This document shows, piece by piece, positions 51,021-59,869 of a stretch of DNA of 64,000 bases. The notes beneath the pieces were generated by a model. The model was not told the DNA's origin and did not search any database. It saw nothing but the letters and a program-made list of their open reading frames with translations. Position numbers and translations under genes: made by a program. The stretch lies in contig CADCHY010000006.1 of the NCBI GenBank assembly GCA_902801365.1, positions 186,001 through 250,000 of the forward strand, read 5' to 3'. The stretch's first letter is position 1. Each line of letters opens with the position of its first letter. Source of the DNA: an uncultured Succiniclasticum sp. GTDB lineage: Bacteria; Bacillota; Negativicutes; Acidaminococcales; Acidaminococcaceae.

Positions 51021-51698
51021 TTACTGACCCAGAAACCGGTTCACCGCTCCGCAAACGGAAGCCGCGCCTAGGATGCCGCTGACCACTGCGACTCCGTCAG
51101 CGCCTGTGTCTAAAACCTGTCGATAGTTTTCCGTTGTGATGCCGGCGATGCCGGCGATGGGAATGCGGACCGCCTGCCGGATTGCTTTTAATCCTTCCAG
51201 TCCTAATGGTACCGTATCTTTCTTTGTATGGGTGACAAACACGGCCCCGCAGCCTAAGTAGTCTGCGCCGGCCGCTTCCGCCGCCAGGGCTTCCTGTACA
51301 TTGTGGGCTGTGGCGCCGATGAGGAAGCGGTTGCCTGTTAGAGGAAGGGTACTGCCGGCTGTGTGCGCTGCAACACTGTTTGCAAAAAACAGATCTGCCA
51401 GCCTCCGCGCTTCCGCAACCGGAATGTCATCCTGCCCCAGATGCACGCCATCCGCTCCGGTCAGGAGCGCAATGTCGAGGCGGTCATTCACAAGCAAAGG
51501 CACGTTGTACCTGTGGCACAACGCGATGAGCCTTCGCGCCTTTTCCAGCATATCCTTCCCCAGCCCGTTCTTTTCCCGGTACTGCACCAGGGTCACACCC
51601 GCATGCAATGCCTCTTCCACCGCGTCAAACAAATTGCGGTCGGGCGGCAGGCAGGCTTCATCGGTAACAAGATATAAACGTAGATTAAATCGTTTCAT
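51021..51698 (-). CDS. thiE: thiamine-phosphate synthase ThiE
   Basis: ThiE joins HMP-diphosphate and thiazole phosphate to thiamine phosphate. The 225-residue TIM barrel has LRLYLVTDEACLP, GVTLVQYREKNG, LLVNDRLDIALLTGADGVHLGQDD, LIGATAHNVQEALAAEAAGADYLGCGAVF, THTKKDT (phosphate loop) and PIAGIAGITTENYRQVLDTGADGVAVVSGI. I start it at the ATG at 51698, the family N-terminus; no clear ribosome-binding site is visible there or at the longer start 51743. A long palindrome separates it from tkt. No TPP riboswitch was recognised. Confidence 0.92.
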   Translation of the reverse strand: MKRFNLRLYLVTDEACLPPDRNLFDAVEEALHAGVTLVQYREKNGLGKDMLEKARRLIALCHRYNVPLLVNDRLDIALLTGADGVHLGQDDIPVAEARRLADLFFANSVAAHTAGSTLPLTGNRFLIGATAHNVQEALAAEAAGADYLGCGAVFVTHTKKDTVPLGLEGLKAIRQAVRIPIAGIAGITTENYRQVLDTGADGVAVVSGILGAASVCGAVNRFLGQ

Positions 51699-51727
51699 AG
51701 GCAGTAATTTTAAAAACTTAATGCGTA

Positions 51728-51837
51728 CAGGAACCGTTGGCATCCCGGAAGGGTTACCAGTCTGACGACACCGAGCAACGCGAACAGCGTGATCGTGTGC
51801 AGTGAGGAAGTGGGAGGCGGGAGGCCAACGGTTCCTG
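51728..51837. repeat. 110-bp structured element bounded by 14-bp perfect inverted repeats
   Basis: CAGGAACCGTTGGC at 51728-51741 is exactly complementary to GCCAACGGTTCCTG at 51824-51837; pairing continues inward with one mismatch to about 20 bp. Inside, ACAC...CGC/GCG...GTGT forms a second hairpin. It fills the gap between tkt and thiE, both on the minus strand, and does not end in a T-run. Confidence 0.78.
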
Positions 51838-51851
51838 ATAATATTTGTTGA

Positions 51852-53837
51852 TTAAAACGCTGCTTTCACCATTGCAGCTACGTTCACGCCGGTCATCCCG
51901 TAGTGTTCCGCCACTACGCCGCCCGGCGCCGAAGCCCCGAACGTATCAATGCCCAGCACACGGTCTTCCCGTTTGGTGTAACGGGTCCATCCCAGTGTAA
52001 CGCCGGCTTCCACCGCAAAGGTGGGTACATACTTGGGCAGCACGCTTTCTTTATATTCCGTGCTCTGCTCTTCAAACACTTCCATGGAAGGCATGGATAC
52101 TACAGCAACGTCAATGCCGTCTTCTGCCAGAATCTTCTGGGCTTCTAACGCAATCTTAACTTCCGAACCGGTAGCGATGATTACAGCTTTTGCCATGTCT
52201 TTCGCCGGGCTCAGCACATAACCGCCCTTCAGGGCGCCTGCATGCACGGCTTCCGCCTGTTCGTGCAGCACCGGCAGGTTCTGCCGGCTCAGGCACAGGG
52301 TAACAGGACCGGTCTTGTGCTCAATAGCATATTTCCAGGCCGCCGCCGTTTCCAGAGCGTCTGCCGGGCGCCATACCACCGAGTTGGGGATCAGCCGCAG
52401 GCTCATCACCTGCTCGATGGGCTGATGGGTTGGCCCGTCTTCCCCGACCGCGATGCTGTCGTGGGTCATGACGAAGATGGACTGGGTCTCCATAAGTGCC
52501 GCGATGCGCACCGCAGGCCGGAGGAAATCGGAGAACACCAGGAAGGTGGCGCCGAAGGGGATCACGCCCCCGTGTACACTCATGCCGTTGATAATGCAGC
52601 CCATGGCATGTTCCCGCACGCCGAAGTGGATGTTCCGGCCGGCGGGTTCTGCTTTGCTGTAATAACCGGCGGCTTTCATGACAGTTTTATTGGAGGGACC
52701 CAGGTCGGCGCTGCCACCCACCAGTTCCGGCACCACTTCTGCCAGTTTCTGTAAAATATCCCCGGAAGCTGCCCGGGTAGCTACGCTTTCTTTGCCTTCA
52801 AATAAGGCTTCCAGCGCTGCCAGGTCTACGGTGCGGTTGCCGGATAAGGAAGCCAGCAGCTCCCCGACCAGTTCCGGATATTTTTCTCCGTAGGCTTTTA
52901 CCAGTTCGTTCCAGTCTGCTTCCGCTTTGGCGCAGGCTTCCAGTTTATCATTGAAATGCACTTTTACTTCCTCCGGAACTACGAAGCTCTGTTCCGGATC
53001 CCAGCCCGCCGCTTCTTTGGTCTTTTTCAGCGCTTCGGCGCCTAAAGGCTCCCCGTGGCAGGAAGGGCTGTCCTGTTTGGGGCTGCCGAACCCGATATGG
53101 GTCCGTACGATGATGATGCTGGGATGCTCTTTATCCGCCTGTGCTTCTTTTACCGCCGCTTCCAGCGCTTCTAAATCTTCGGAGCTTTCTACCCGCAGCA
53201 CCTGCCAGCCGTAGGCTTTGAAGCGGGTCTCCACACATTCCGTGAAGGCGATGTCCGTGCTGCCTTCGATGGTGATCTTGTTGTCATCATACAGGTAGAT
53301 CAGCTTGCCCAGGCCTAAGGTGCCTGCCAGGGAAGCGGCTTCGGAGGCCACCCCTTCCATCAGGTCGCCGTCGGAGACAAGGCCGTAGGTGTAGTGGTCG
53401 ATCACCGGGAAGTCCGGTTTGTTGTATTTGGCTGCCAGCATGCTTTCCGCCAGGGCAAAGCCAACGCCCATGGAAAGTCCGTGGCCCAGGGGGCCCGTGG
53501 ACACATCCACGCCCGCGGTGACGCCGTATTCCGGATGGCCCGGGGTCTTGCTGCCCCACTGCCGGAAGTTCTTCAGGTCGTCGATGGTCAGATCATAGCC
53601 CGCCAGATGCAGCATGGCATACAGCAGCGCCGAACCGTGGCCCGGGGACAGGATGAAACGGTCCCGGTTGAACCACTTGGGATCCGCCGGATTATACTTC
53701 ATAAACTTATCCCACACAGTATACATCAATGGCGCAGTGCCCAGAGGAAATCCCGGATGCCCGGATTTTGCCTTTTCCACTTCGTCTGCTGCGAGGAACC
53801 GCAGGGTTTGTATACATTTTTCATGAATGGTAGCCAT
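51852..53837 (-). CDS. tkt: transketolase
   Basis: Transketolase transfers two-carbon ketol units in the pentose phosphate pathway using TPP. The 661-residue full-length enzyme has KSGHPGFPLGTAPLMYTVW, DRFILSPGHGSALLYAMLH, TGPLGHGLSMGVGFALAE, the TPP motif GDGDLMEG-like segment (VSDGDLMEGVASEAAS), DSIAVGEDGPTHQPIEQ and a C-terminal regulatory domain. AGGAGG precedes the ATG and an extended -10 lies at 53876-53884. Confidence 0.97.
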   Translation of the reverse strand: MATIHEKCIQTLRFLAADEVEKAKSGHPGFPLGTAPLMYTVWDKFMKYNPADPKWFNRDRFILSPGHGSALLYAMLHLAGYDLTIDDLKNFRQWGSKTPGHPEYGVTAGVDVSTGPLGHGLSMGVGFALAESMLAAKYNKPDFPVIDHYTYGLVSDGDLMEGVASEAASLAGTLGLGKLIYLYDDNKITIEGSTDIAFTECVETRFKAYGWQVLRVESSEDLEALEAAVKEAQADKEHPSIIIVRTHIGFGSPKQDSPSCHGEPLGAEALKKTKEAAGWDPEQSFVVPEEVKVHFNDKLEACAKAEADWNELVKAYGEKYPELVGELLASLSGNRTVDLAALEALFEGKESVATRAASGDILQKLAEVVPELVGGSADLGPSNKTVMKAAGYYSKAEPAGRNIHFGVREHAMGCIINGMSVHGGVIPFGATFLVFSDFLRPAVRIAALMETQSIFVMTHDSIAVGEDGPTHQPIEQVMSLRLIPNSVVWRPADALETAAAWKYAIEHKTGPVTLCLSRQNLPVLHEQAEAVHAGALKGGYVLSPAKDMAKAVIIATGSEVKIALEAQKILAEDGIDVAVVSMPSMEVFEEQSTEYKESVLPKYVPTFAVEAGVTLGWTRYTKREDRVLGIDTFGASAPGGVVAEHYGMTGVNVAAMVKAAF

Positions 53838-53875
53838 GGTAAGCCTCCTGATTTCATTAAATTTTTTGACAATAT

Positions 53876-53884
53876 ATTATACCA
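53876..53884 (-). promoter_or_regulatory. extended -10 promoter for tkt
   Basis: On the minus strand this reads TGGTATAAT, about 40 bp before the tkt ATG. Confidence 0.55.
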
Positions 53885-53964
53885 TTTAAAAAAGAATAAT
53901 TCTATATTAAATTAAAAACAGCGCAGCCTGGATTTTCGTTTGCAAACATTCAGCTTAAATTCAG

Positions 53965-53993
53965 TTTACGTATTCCGCATTTTATTGTATAAT
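53965..53993 (+). promoter_or_regulatory. promoter for the EF-G-like gene
   Basis: TTTACG and TATAAT are separated by 17 bp, 38 bp before the ATG at 54032. Confidence 0.55.
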
Positions 53994-54031
53994 ATATGCA
54001 TGCATAATTAAACTCAAAGGGGGATTAATTC

Positions 54032-56098
54032 ATGAAAGCTTATACAGGCGACAAAATCAGAAACGTGGCCATTGTAGGTCATGGTGGGGCCGGAACCACA
54101 TCCGTTACGGAAGCCCTGCTCTATCGCGCAGGCGCCATCGACCGTATGTGCAAGGTCGAGGATGGGACCACCACCACGGACTATGAACCGGAAGAAATCA
54201 AACGCGGCGTATCCGTTAACGCCACCTTGGCGCCGGTAGAATGGCGCGACAGCAAGATCAACTTCATCGACACCCCGGGCTTCGCTGACTTCGTAGCCGA
54301 AGTGAAAGGCGCTTTCCGGGCTGTAGACAGCGCCCTGATCGTAATCAACGCCACCGCAGGCGTACAGGTTGGCACCGAGCAGTGCTGGAAGCTGGCGGAA
54401 GAAGCCGGTCTGCCCCGCATCCTGCTGGTAAACAAGATGGACCGCGAAAACGCGGACTTCGACAGCATCCTAGAGAACCTGCGCCATAAATTCGGCAAGA
54501 AAGTGCTGCCCCTGGAACTGCCTCTGGGCAAAGAAGATAAATTCGAAGGCGTCATCGACTGCGTAAAGATGAAAGCCTACCGCAAGAACGGCAACGGTTC
54601 CGACGAGATCGAGATTCCGGATGACCTGAAAGCCTATGCGGAAGACATGCATGAAAAGATGGTAGAAGCCGCTGTGGAAGCCGACGACGAGTGCATGATG
54701 CGCTATCTGGAAGGCGAGACCATTTCCGATGAGGAAATCAAGAAATGCCTGATCATGGGCATCCGTCAGGCCCACATCTTCCCCATGATCTGCTGCAGCG
54801 CCACCAAGAACATCGGCCTGGGCCGGACCATGAACGCCATCATCGATTACACCTACCCTGCCATCCTGAACGATTACAAGGTAAAAGACATTGCCACCGG
54901 CGAAGAAGTGACCCGCGACGCAGGCGCCCCCATGGCTGCCCTGGTGTTCAAGACCACCTCTGACCCGTTCGTAGGCCGTCTGAGCTTCATCCGCGTGTTC
55001 TCCGGCTCCATCAAAGCCGACAGCGTGGTTTACAACTCCAGCCGTGAAAAAGACGAACGCATTGCCAACGTATTCACCATGCGCGGCAAGAACCAGATCG
55101 CCATGAAAGAAATCACCGCCGGCGATATCGGCGTAACCTCTAAATTACAGTTCACGGTAACCGGCGATACCCTCAGCGATAAGGCCAACCCGGTTCTCTT
55201 CGCTCCCATCGCCTTCCCGCTGCCCATGTACACCCGTGCGATCTTTGCCAAGAAGAAAGGCGAAGAAGACAAGATCTCCAACGCCCTGACCCGTCTCATG
55301 GACGAAGATCCCACCATCATCATGAGCCGCAACCCGGTGACCAAGGAAATGCTGGTAAGCGGTATGGGCGACCAGCACATCGAAATCATCATGGAGCGCA
55401 TGAAACGGAAATTCGGCGTGGAAGCCGACCTGCGCGCGCCTCAGGTTGAATACCGCGAGACCATCCGCGGCAAAGCCCATGTACAGGGCAAACATAAGAA
55501 ACAGTCCGGCGGCCACGGCCAGTACGGCGACGTTGTGATCGATATGGAACCCCTGCCGCCGGGAAGCGGTTTCGAGTTCGTTGATAAGATCTTCGGCGGC
55601 GCGGTACCCCGTCAGTACATCCCCGCTGTGGAAAAAGGCATGCAGGAATGCATGCAGCACGGCATCCTGGCCGGTTACCCGGTTGTGGACGTACGCATCA
55701 CCCTGGTAGACGGTTCCTACCATCCGGTTGACTCTTCGGAAATGGCCTTCAAGACCGCTTCCAGCATCGCTTTCAAGAAGGCGATGGAAGAATCCAAACC
55801 CGTTCTGATGGAACCCTACTACAACCTGTATGTTCTCTGCGCTGAGAGCATGATGGGCGACGTTATCGGTGACCTGAACTCCAAGCGCGGCCGTATCCTC
55901 GGCATGCAGAGCGTGGAAGAAGGCATCAGCCGTGTAGAAGCCCAGGTTCCTTATGCGGAGATCATGGAATACGCCGTTGACCTGCGGGCTCTGACCCAGG
56001 GCATGGGCACCTTCGAAATGAAGTTTGACCATTACGAAGACGTGCCGGCCAAGATGGCGGAAAAGATTATCGAAGAGAGAAAGAAAGAAGCGGAATAA
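54032..56098 (+). CDS. elongation factor G-like translational GTPase with altered P-loop
   Basis: This 688-residue protein has all EF-G domains and clusters with EF-G-like paralogues rather than canonical FusA (N-terminus VAIVGHGGAGTTSVTEALLYRAGAI, GTTTTDYEPEE). The switch regions RGVSVNATL, DTPGFADF and NKMD are present, as are domain IV GHGQYGDVVIDMEP and C-terminal RGRILGM. In the P-loop the Walker A lysine is replaced by threonine (GHGGAGTTS, residue 22). GTP hydrolysis may be reduced or the loop may work differently. It is monocistronic with a good promoter and terminator, away from the str operon. Confidence 0.88.
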   Translation: MKAYTGDKIRNVAIVGHGGAGTTSVTEALLYRAGAIDRMCKVEDGTTTTDYEPEEIKRGVSVNATLAPVEWRDSKINFIDTPGFADFVAEVKGAFRAVDSALIVINATAGVQVGTEQCWKLAEEAGLPRILLVNKMDRENADFDSILENLRHKFGKKVLPLELPLGKEDKFEGVIDCVKMKAYRKNGNGSDEIEIPDDLKAYAEDMHEKMVEAAVEADDECMMRYLEGETISDEEIKKCLIMGIRQAHIFPMICCSATKNIGLGRTMNAIIDYTYPAILNDYKVKDIATGEEVTRDAGAPMAALVFKTTSDPFVGRLSFIRVFSGSIKADSVVYNSSREKDERIANVFTMRGKNQIAMKEITAGDIGVTSKLQFTVTGDTLSDKANPVLFAPIAFPLPMYTRAIFAKKKGEEDKISNALTRLMDEDPTIIMSRNPVTKEMLVSGMGDQHIEIIMERMKRKFGVEADLRAPQVEYRETIRGKAHVQGKHKKQSGGHGQYGDVVIDMEPLPPGSGFEFVDKIFGGAVPRQYIPAVEKGMQECMQHGILAGYPVVDVRITLVDGSYHPVDSSEMAFKTASSIAFKKAMEESKPVLMEPYYNLYVLCAESMMGDVIGDLNSKRGRILGMQSVEEGISRVEAQVPYAEIMEYAVDLRALTQGMGTFEMKFDHYEDVPAKMAEKIIEERKKEAE

Positions 56099-56130
56099 GC
56101 GGTAAAGATTGTAACCCCTGAATAAAAGCA

Positions 56131-56165
56131 AAACTGCCGTGCAATAATGCACGGCAGTTTTTTTG
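56131..56165. terminator. bidirectional terminator
   Basis: A 12-bp perfect stem AACTGCCGTGCA/TGCACGGCAGTT with loop ATAA, followed by seven T on plus; preceded by AAAAGCAAA, giving a weaker T-run on minus. It separates the EF-G-like gene from thiD. Confidence 0.92.
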
Positions 56166-56204
56166 TTTATTAACAGATTATACAGTTACCAGGTATTCCG
56201 TTCA

Positions 56205-57011
56205 CTACTCCCCTGTTCCTGCTTTTTTCCACAATTCGACAAAGTGATGGGTAGGCCCGTGGCCTTTCCCTAAGGCGATGCCATGCCGGATGGCGGTGGT
56301 TACATAGTCTTTGGCTGCTTTTACGGCTTCTGCAAGGCGCATGCCTTTTGCCAGGTTCGATGCTAAAGCGCTGGACAGTGTGCAGCCGGTACCGTGGGTG
56401 TGCTGGGTCTGGATACGGGTGCCGGGCAGCCAGGTTCCCTCTTTGCCATCGTACAGGTAGTCGTCTGCCCTGCTGCCTTCCAGATGCCCGCCTTTGACGA
56501 GTACGGCTTTGGCTCCAAGGCTGATAATGTGCGCCGCCGCTCTTTCCATGTCCTGTTCGGTTTTGATGGCAAAGCCGCAGATGGCTTCCGCTTCCGGCAG
56601 GTTGGGTGTAAGCAGTGTGGCCAGGGGCAGCAGTTCTTTGATCAATGCGTCGCAGGCGTCCGGCTGCAGCAACGGGTATCCGCTCTTGGAAATCATGACG
56701 GGATCCACAACGATAACAGGCGGTTTCCACTTTTTCAGTGCTTCCGCAATGGCGTGGATACTTTCGGTTCTGGAAACCATGCCGATTTTCACACCGTCTA
56801 CCCGGATGTCGCTAAAGACCGCGTCTATCTGCGCCGTAATGATGTCAGGAGAAATATCCTGCACAGCCGTCACCCCGCAGGTGTTTTGCGCAGTGACTGC
56901 CGTAATCACGCTCATGCCGAACACGCCATGGGCCGCAAAGGTTTTTAAATCCGCCTGAATGCCGGCGCCGCCGCTGCTGTCGCTGCCGGCTATAGTGAGT
57001 AAGTGTTTCAT
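56205..57011 (-). CDS. thiD: hydroxymethylpyrimidine/phosphomethylpyrimidine kinase ThiD
   Basis: ThiD phosphorylates HMP to HMP-P and HMP-PP, the pyrimidine donor for ThiE. The 268-residue ribokinase-fold protein has LLTIAGSDSSGGAGIQADLK, HGVFGMSVITAVTAQNT, VVDPVMISKSG, LTPNLPEAEAICG and the anion hole THGTGCTLSSALAS. VTAQNT and the C-terminal GHGPTHHFVELW are typical of ThiD rather than PdxK, whose candidate is at 15801-16598. GGAGG precedes the ATG. Confidence 0.92.
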   Translation of the reverse strand: MKHLLTIAGSDSSGGAGIQADLKTFAAHGVFGMSVITAVTAQNTCGVTAVQDISPDIITAQIDAVFSDIRVDGVKIGMVSRTESIHAIAEALKKWKPPVIVVDPVMISKSGYPLLQPDACDALIKELLPLATLLTPNLPEAEAICGFAIKTEQDMERAAAHIISLGAKAVLVKGGHLEGSRADDYLYDGKEGTWLPGTRIQTQHTHGTGCTLSSALASNLAKGMRLAEAVKAAKDYVTTAIRHGIALGKGHGPTHHFVELWKKAGTGE

Positions 57012-57072
57012 GATTCCTCCAAAGATTATTAACGCGCTATGAAGAATCCCCCGCCAGGGTCTATTAAGTCTG

Positions 57073-57630
57073 TTATAATTTCCCTTTCATGGAAAGAATC
57101 CCTAAAGCCGCCAGCGATTTTCCATCGTAAAGCAGCCCTTCTTCTATCATCGGCAGAATCTTCTCGCGGGGTATCGCTTCCACCGTTATGAATTCATCCG
57201 GATCCGTGTGCTGCGCATGCCGGTGCAGACCGGTAGCCGCATACAGATAAATCACTTCATTGGTAAAGCCCGGCGTGGTGGCAATAGCGCCCAAATATTC
57301 CCAGTTATCTGCTTCGTAACCTGTCTCTTCGGAAAGCTCCCGCACGGCGCAGACATCCTTGTCTTCCCCCGGATCGATCTTCCCGGCGGGAAGTTCGTAC
57401 ATGACGGTGCCCATGGGATACCGGAACTGTTTCACGAAGATGATGCTGCCGTCGGGCAGGATGGGTACAACGGCAATGGCCCCCTGATGGTCCGCCATCT
57501 CCCGGGTGGTGGTTCTGCCGTTGGGCAGGCGCACTTTGTCTACATGTACGTGGAGCAGCCTGCCTTCAAAGGCAGGTTCACTGCTGACAAAGACCTCGTC
57601 TAAGGCGGGGTCGCTCATTTTCTTTAACAT
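57073..57630 (-). CDS. NUDIX hydrolase, ADP-ribose pyrophosphatase type
   Basis: This 185-residue protein has the NUDIX box with core residues G-x5-E-x7-RELSEETGY (in PAGKIDPGEDKD onward), DGSIIFVKQFRYPMGTVMYELPAG and a following proline-containing ADPRase-type segment (IATTPGFTNEVIYLY). It likely hydrolyses ADP-ribose. AGAGGAT precedes the ATG. It follows recN by 15 bp in the argR-recN operon. Confidence 0.88.
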   Translation of the reverse strand: MLKKMSDPALDEVFVSSEPAFEGRLLHVHVDKVRLPNGRTTTREMADHQGAIAVVPILPDGSIIFVKQFRYPMGTVMYELPAGKIDPGEDKDVCAVRELSEETGYEADNWEYLGAIATTPGFTNEVIYLYAATGLHRHAQHTDPDEFITVEAIPREKILPMIEEGLLYDGKSLAALGILSMKGKL

Positions 57631-57645
57631 GTTCTATCCTCTTTT

Positions 57646-59337
57646 CTAAAACAGCGGCTGCTTGCTGTTTTTAAATTCATTGGCTGCCCTGATCAGCGCG
57701 GCTGCGTTGTCCGCCGCTGCTTTCGTGGCGTGCTCGCCGGCGGTCATGCGCACCAGTTCTTCTACCCTGCCTTGTTTGTCCAACACGGTCAGGTCAGTAC
57801 GGGTGCGCCCTTCGGCTGTCTGTTTCTGTATCCGGATATGGCGGTCACCGAAGGCTGCGATCTGGGCCAGGTGGGTGATGCAGATCACCTGACCGCGCCG
57901 GGCGATGAGGGCCAGCTTCTCCGCCATTTTCTGGGCGGTGACGCCTCCTACCCCGGTGTCGATCTCATCGAAGACCATGGTGTTGACGCCGCTGATGCCG
58001 ATGAGCACCGTCTTTAACGCCAGCGCCAGGCGGCTCAGTTCGCCGCCGGAGGCAACCCTTCCCAGAGGCTGTAATGGTTCCCCTGCGTTGGCGGAGAAAA
58101 GCAGTTCCATCTGGTCTTTGCCTTCCGGGGTAAAGTCCGGCTTCTCCGCAAAAGTGATCTGCAACTTTCCGTCCGGCATGGCCAGGTCATGGATATGGGT
58201 CTCCACCTCCCGGCAGAGTTTTTCCGCGTTCTGTTTGCGTAAAGCTGTCAGCACGTTGGCTTTGGCTGTCAGCTCCGCTGTAATTTTATCCAGTTCTTTC
58301 CGCGCTTTGGCGATCCGGTTGTCCAGGTCCTGCAGCTGTTCCTGCTGTTCCTTCGCCTGTTCCAGATAGGCCAGCACCGCTTCTTCCCCGTTGCCGTATT
58401 TGCGTTGCAGCCGGTACAGCAGGTCCAGCCTGTCCTGCACTTCGGTCATGCGGTTGGGGTCGAAGTTCTGGCCGTCCACATAGTCCTGCAGCTGGCCCCG
58501 GGCATCGTCCGTGGCAATCCAGGCGCTGTCAATGCCGTCATATACCGCCTGCAGCCGGCTGTCGTAGCGGGCCGCGCCGCCGATCTGTTCCCTGATTTCC
58601 GCCAGCTGGCTCAGGGCGCCGTTGTCCTGCTCCAGCATGCCGTAGGCTTTTTGCAGGGCGTTCATGATCTTACCGCTGTTCTGCAGCAGTTTGGCCTCGT
58701 CCTTCAGGGCTTCTTCTTCCCCGATCTTTAGGTTGGCTTCGCTGATCTCCTGAATTTCCCAGGCCAGCCGGTCCAGCAGGCGTTCCCGCTGGCTTCCCTG
58801 CTCTTCCAGCTGTTCCAGGTCTGCTTTGGCTTTTTCATATTTATCATATTGTAACCGATAGGATTCCAGCACCTGTTCCGCCGCTTCGCCGCCGAACGCG
58901 TCCGTAAAGAAGCGGGACGCTTTGGGCTGCAGCAGTAACTGGTTCTCGTGCTGGCCGTGGATGTCCACCAGCAATTCCGCGAATTGTTTCAACACTGCCA
59001 AAGGCACCGGGATGCCGTTGACACTGCTCTGGCTTTTTCCCGCAGCGGTCACTCTGCGTTTTAAAAATAAAAAATCATCCGCTTCGATGCCCTGTTCCTG
59101 CAGCAGGCTGTGGATCTTCTCATCCTGCCCATCGAAGACAGCCTGCACCCAGAAGGCGTCGGTGCCGGTCCGTACCATGCCGGCGGCGGCCCGGCCTCCC
59201 AGGGCGATGCCGAAGGCGTCAATCAGAATGGATTTGCCGGCCCCGGTCTCCCCGGTGAACACCGTGAAGCCTCCGGAAAAATCCACTTTCGCGTCTTCTA
59301 TTAAGGCAAAGTTATGCACGTGCAATGATTGCAGCAT
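57646..59337 (-). CDS. recN: DNA repair protein RecN
   Basis: RecN is an SMC-like ATPase acting on double-strand breaks. The 563-residue protein starts MLQSLHVHNFALIEDAKVDF and has Walker A (FTGETGAGKSILIDA), a long central coiled coil (residues about 150-350), the signature VASGGELSRLALALK and Walker B (NTMVFDEIDTGVGG). A long same-frame extension upstream overlaps argR and is not used. The ATG at 59337 lies right after the argR stop. Confidence 0.95.
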   Translation of the reverse strand: MLQSLHVHNFALIEDAKVDFSGGFTVFTGETGAGKSILIDAFGIALGGRAAAGMVRTGTDAFWVQAVFDGQDEKIHSLLQEQGIEADDFLFLKRRVTAAGKSQSSVNGIPVPLAVLKQFAELLVDIHGQHENQLLLQPKASRFFTDAFGGEAAEQVLESYRLQYDKYEKAKADLEQLEEQGSQRERLLDRLAWEIQEISEANLKIGEEEALKDEAKLLQNSGKIMNALQKAYGMLEQDNGALSQLAEIREQIGGAARYDSRLQAVYDGIDSAWIATDDARGQLQDYVDGQNFDPNRMTEVQDRLDLLYRLQRKYGNGEEAVLAYLEQAKEQQEQLQDLDNRIAKARKELDKITAELTAKANVLTALRKQNAEKLCREVETHIHDLAMPDGKLQITFAEKPDFTPEGKDQMELLFSANAGEPLQPLGRVASGGELSRLALALKTVLIGISGVNTMVFDEIDTGVGGVTAQKMAEKLALIARRGQVICITHLAQIAAFGDRHIRIQKQTAEGRTRTDLTVLDKQGRVEELVRMTAGEHATKAAADNAAALIRAANEFKNSKQPLF

Positions 59338-59339
59338 AT

Positions 59340-59834
59340 TTACCGTTTTCCTTTCTTCGGAGACAGGGCTTCTGCTTCCGCTGCGTCCCGGAACCGGAAG
59401 TAAGACATGAGTTCCTCCGCGATCTCCGGCCGTTCGATGGCCACGAAGATGGTGTCGTCGCCTGCCACGGTACCCATGACCCCGATCCATTTCATGCTGT
59501 CAATGGCGAAGGCTACGCCCTGGGCCGTTCCCGGCAGGGTGTGGAGTACCACCAGGTTGCCGCCTGCCTGCACCGAGATCACGGAATTGCGGATCAGCCG
59601 TTCCATCTGTTCGGAAGACATAATGTGGCTGCGTTCCCTTGGAAAGGCGTAGCGGTAGCCGCCCCGCATGTCGGAAACCTTTACAAGCATCAGTTCCTTT
59701 ATATCACGGGACACCGTAGCCTGCGTCACCTGCATACCGCTCTCCTGCAGGGCTTTTGCCAGATCTTCCTGGGTCTCGATGTTGCGTGTCTCCACCAGAT
59801 TCCGTATCATCTGGTGACGTTCCTGTTTGCTCAT
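59340..59834 (-). CDS. argR: arginine repressor ArgR
   Basis: ArgR (164 residues) represses arginine biosynthesis or activates catabolism when bound to arginine. The N-terminal winged helix is KQERHQMIRNLVETRNIETQEDLAKALQ with QVTQATVSRDIKELMLVKV. The C-terminal hexamerisation/arginine domain has VLHTLPGTAQGVAFAIDSM and GTVAGDDTIFV. GAGGAGG lies 7 nt before the ATG at 59834. ArgR-recN adjacency is typical of Firmicutes. Confidence 0.95.
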   Translation of the reverse strand: MSKQERHQMIRNLVETRNIETQEDLAKALQESGMQVTQATVSRDIKELMLVKVSDMRGGYRYAFPRERSHIMSSEQMERLIRNSVISVQAGGNLVVLHTLPGTAQGVAFAIDSMKWIGVMGTVAGDDTIFVAIERPEIAEELMSYFRFRDAAEAEALSPKKGKR

Positions 59835-59869
59835 GGAAAGTCCTCCTCGTATGGAAGTTCTATAAATCG

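Noticed and set aside
51699-51850. TPP riboswitch upstream of thiE
   Set aside because: The conserved CUGAGA and ACC-containing cores of the THI element were not found on the minus strand; only the palindromic element is present.
57646-59490. Longer RecN starting at 59490
   Set aside because: The extra N-terminal 51 residues are Arg/Gly-rich, overlap argR and precede the standard RecN N-terminus.
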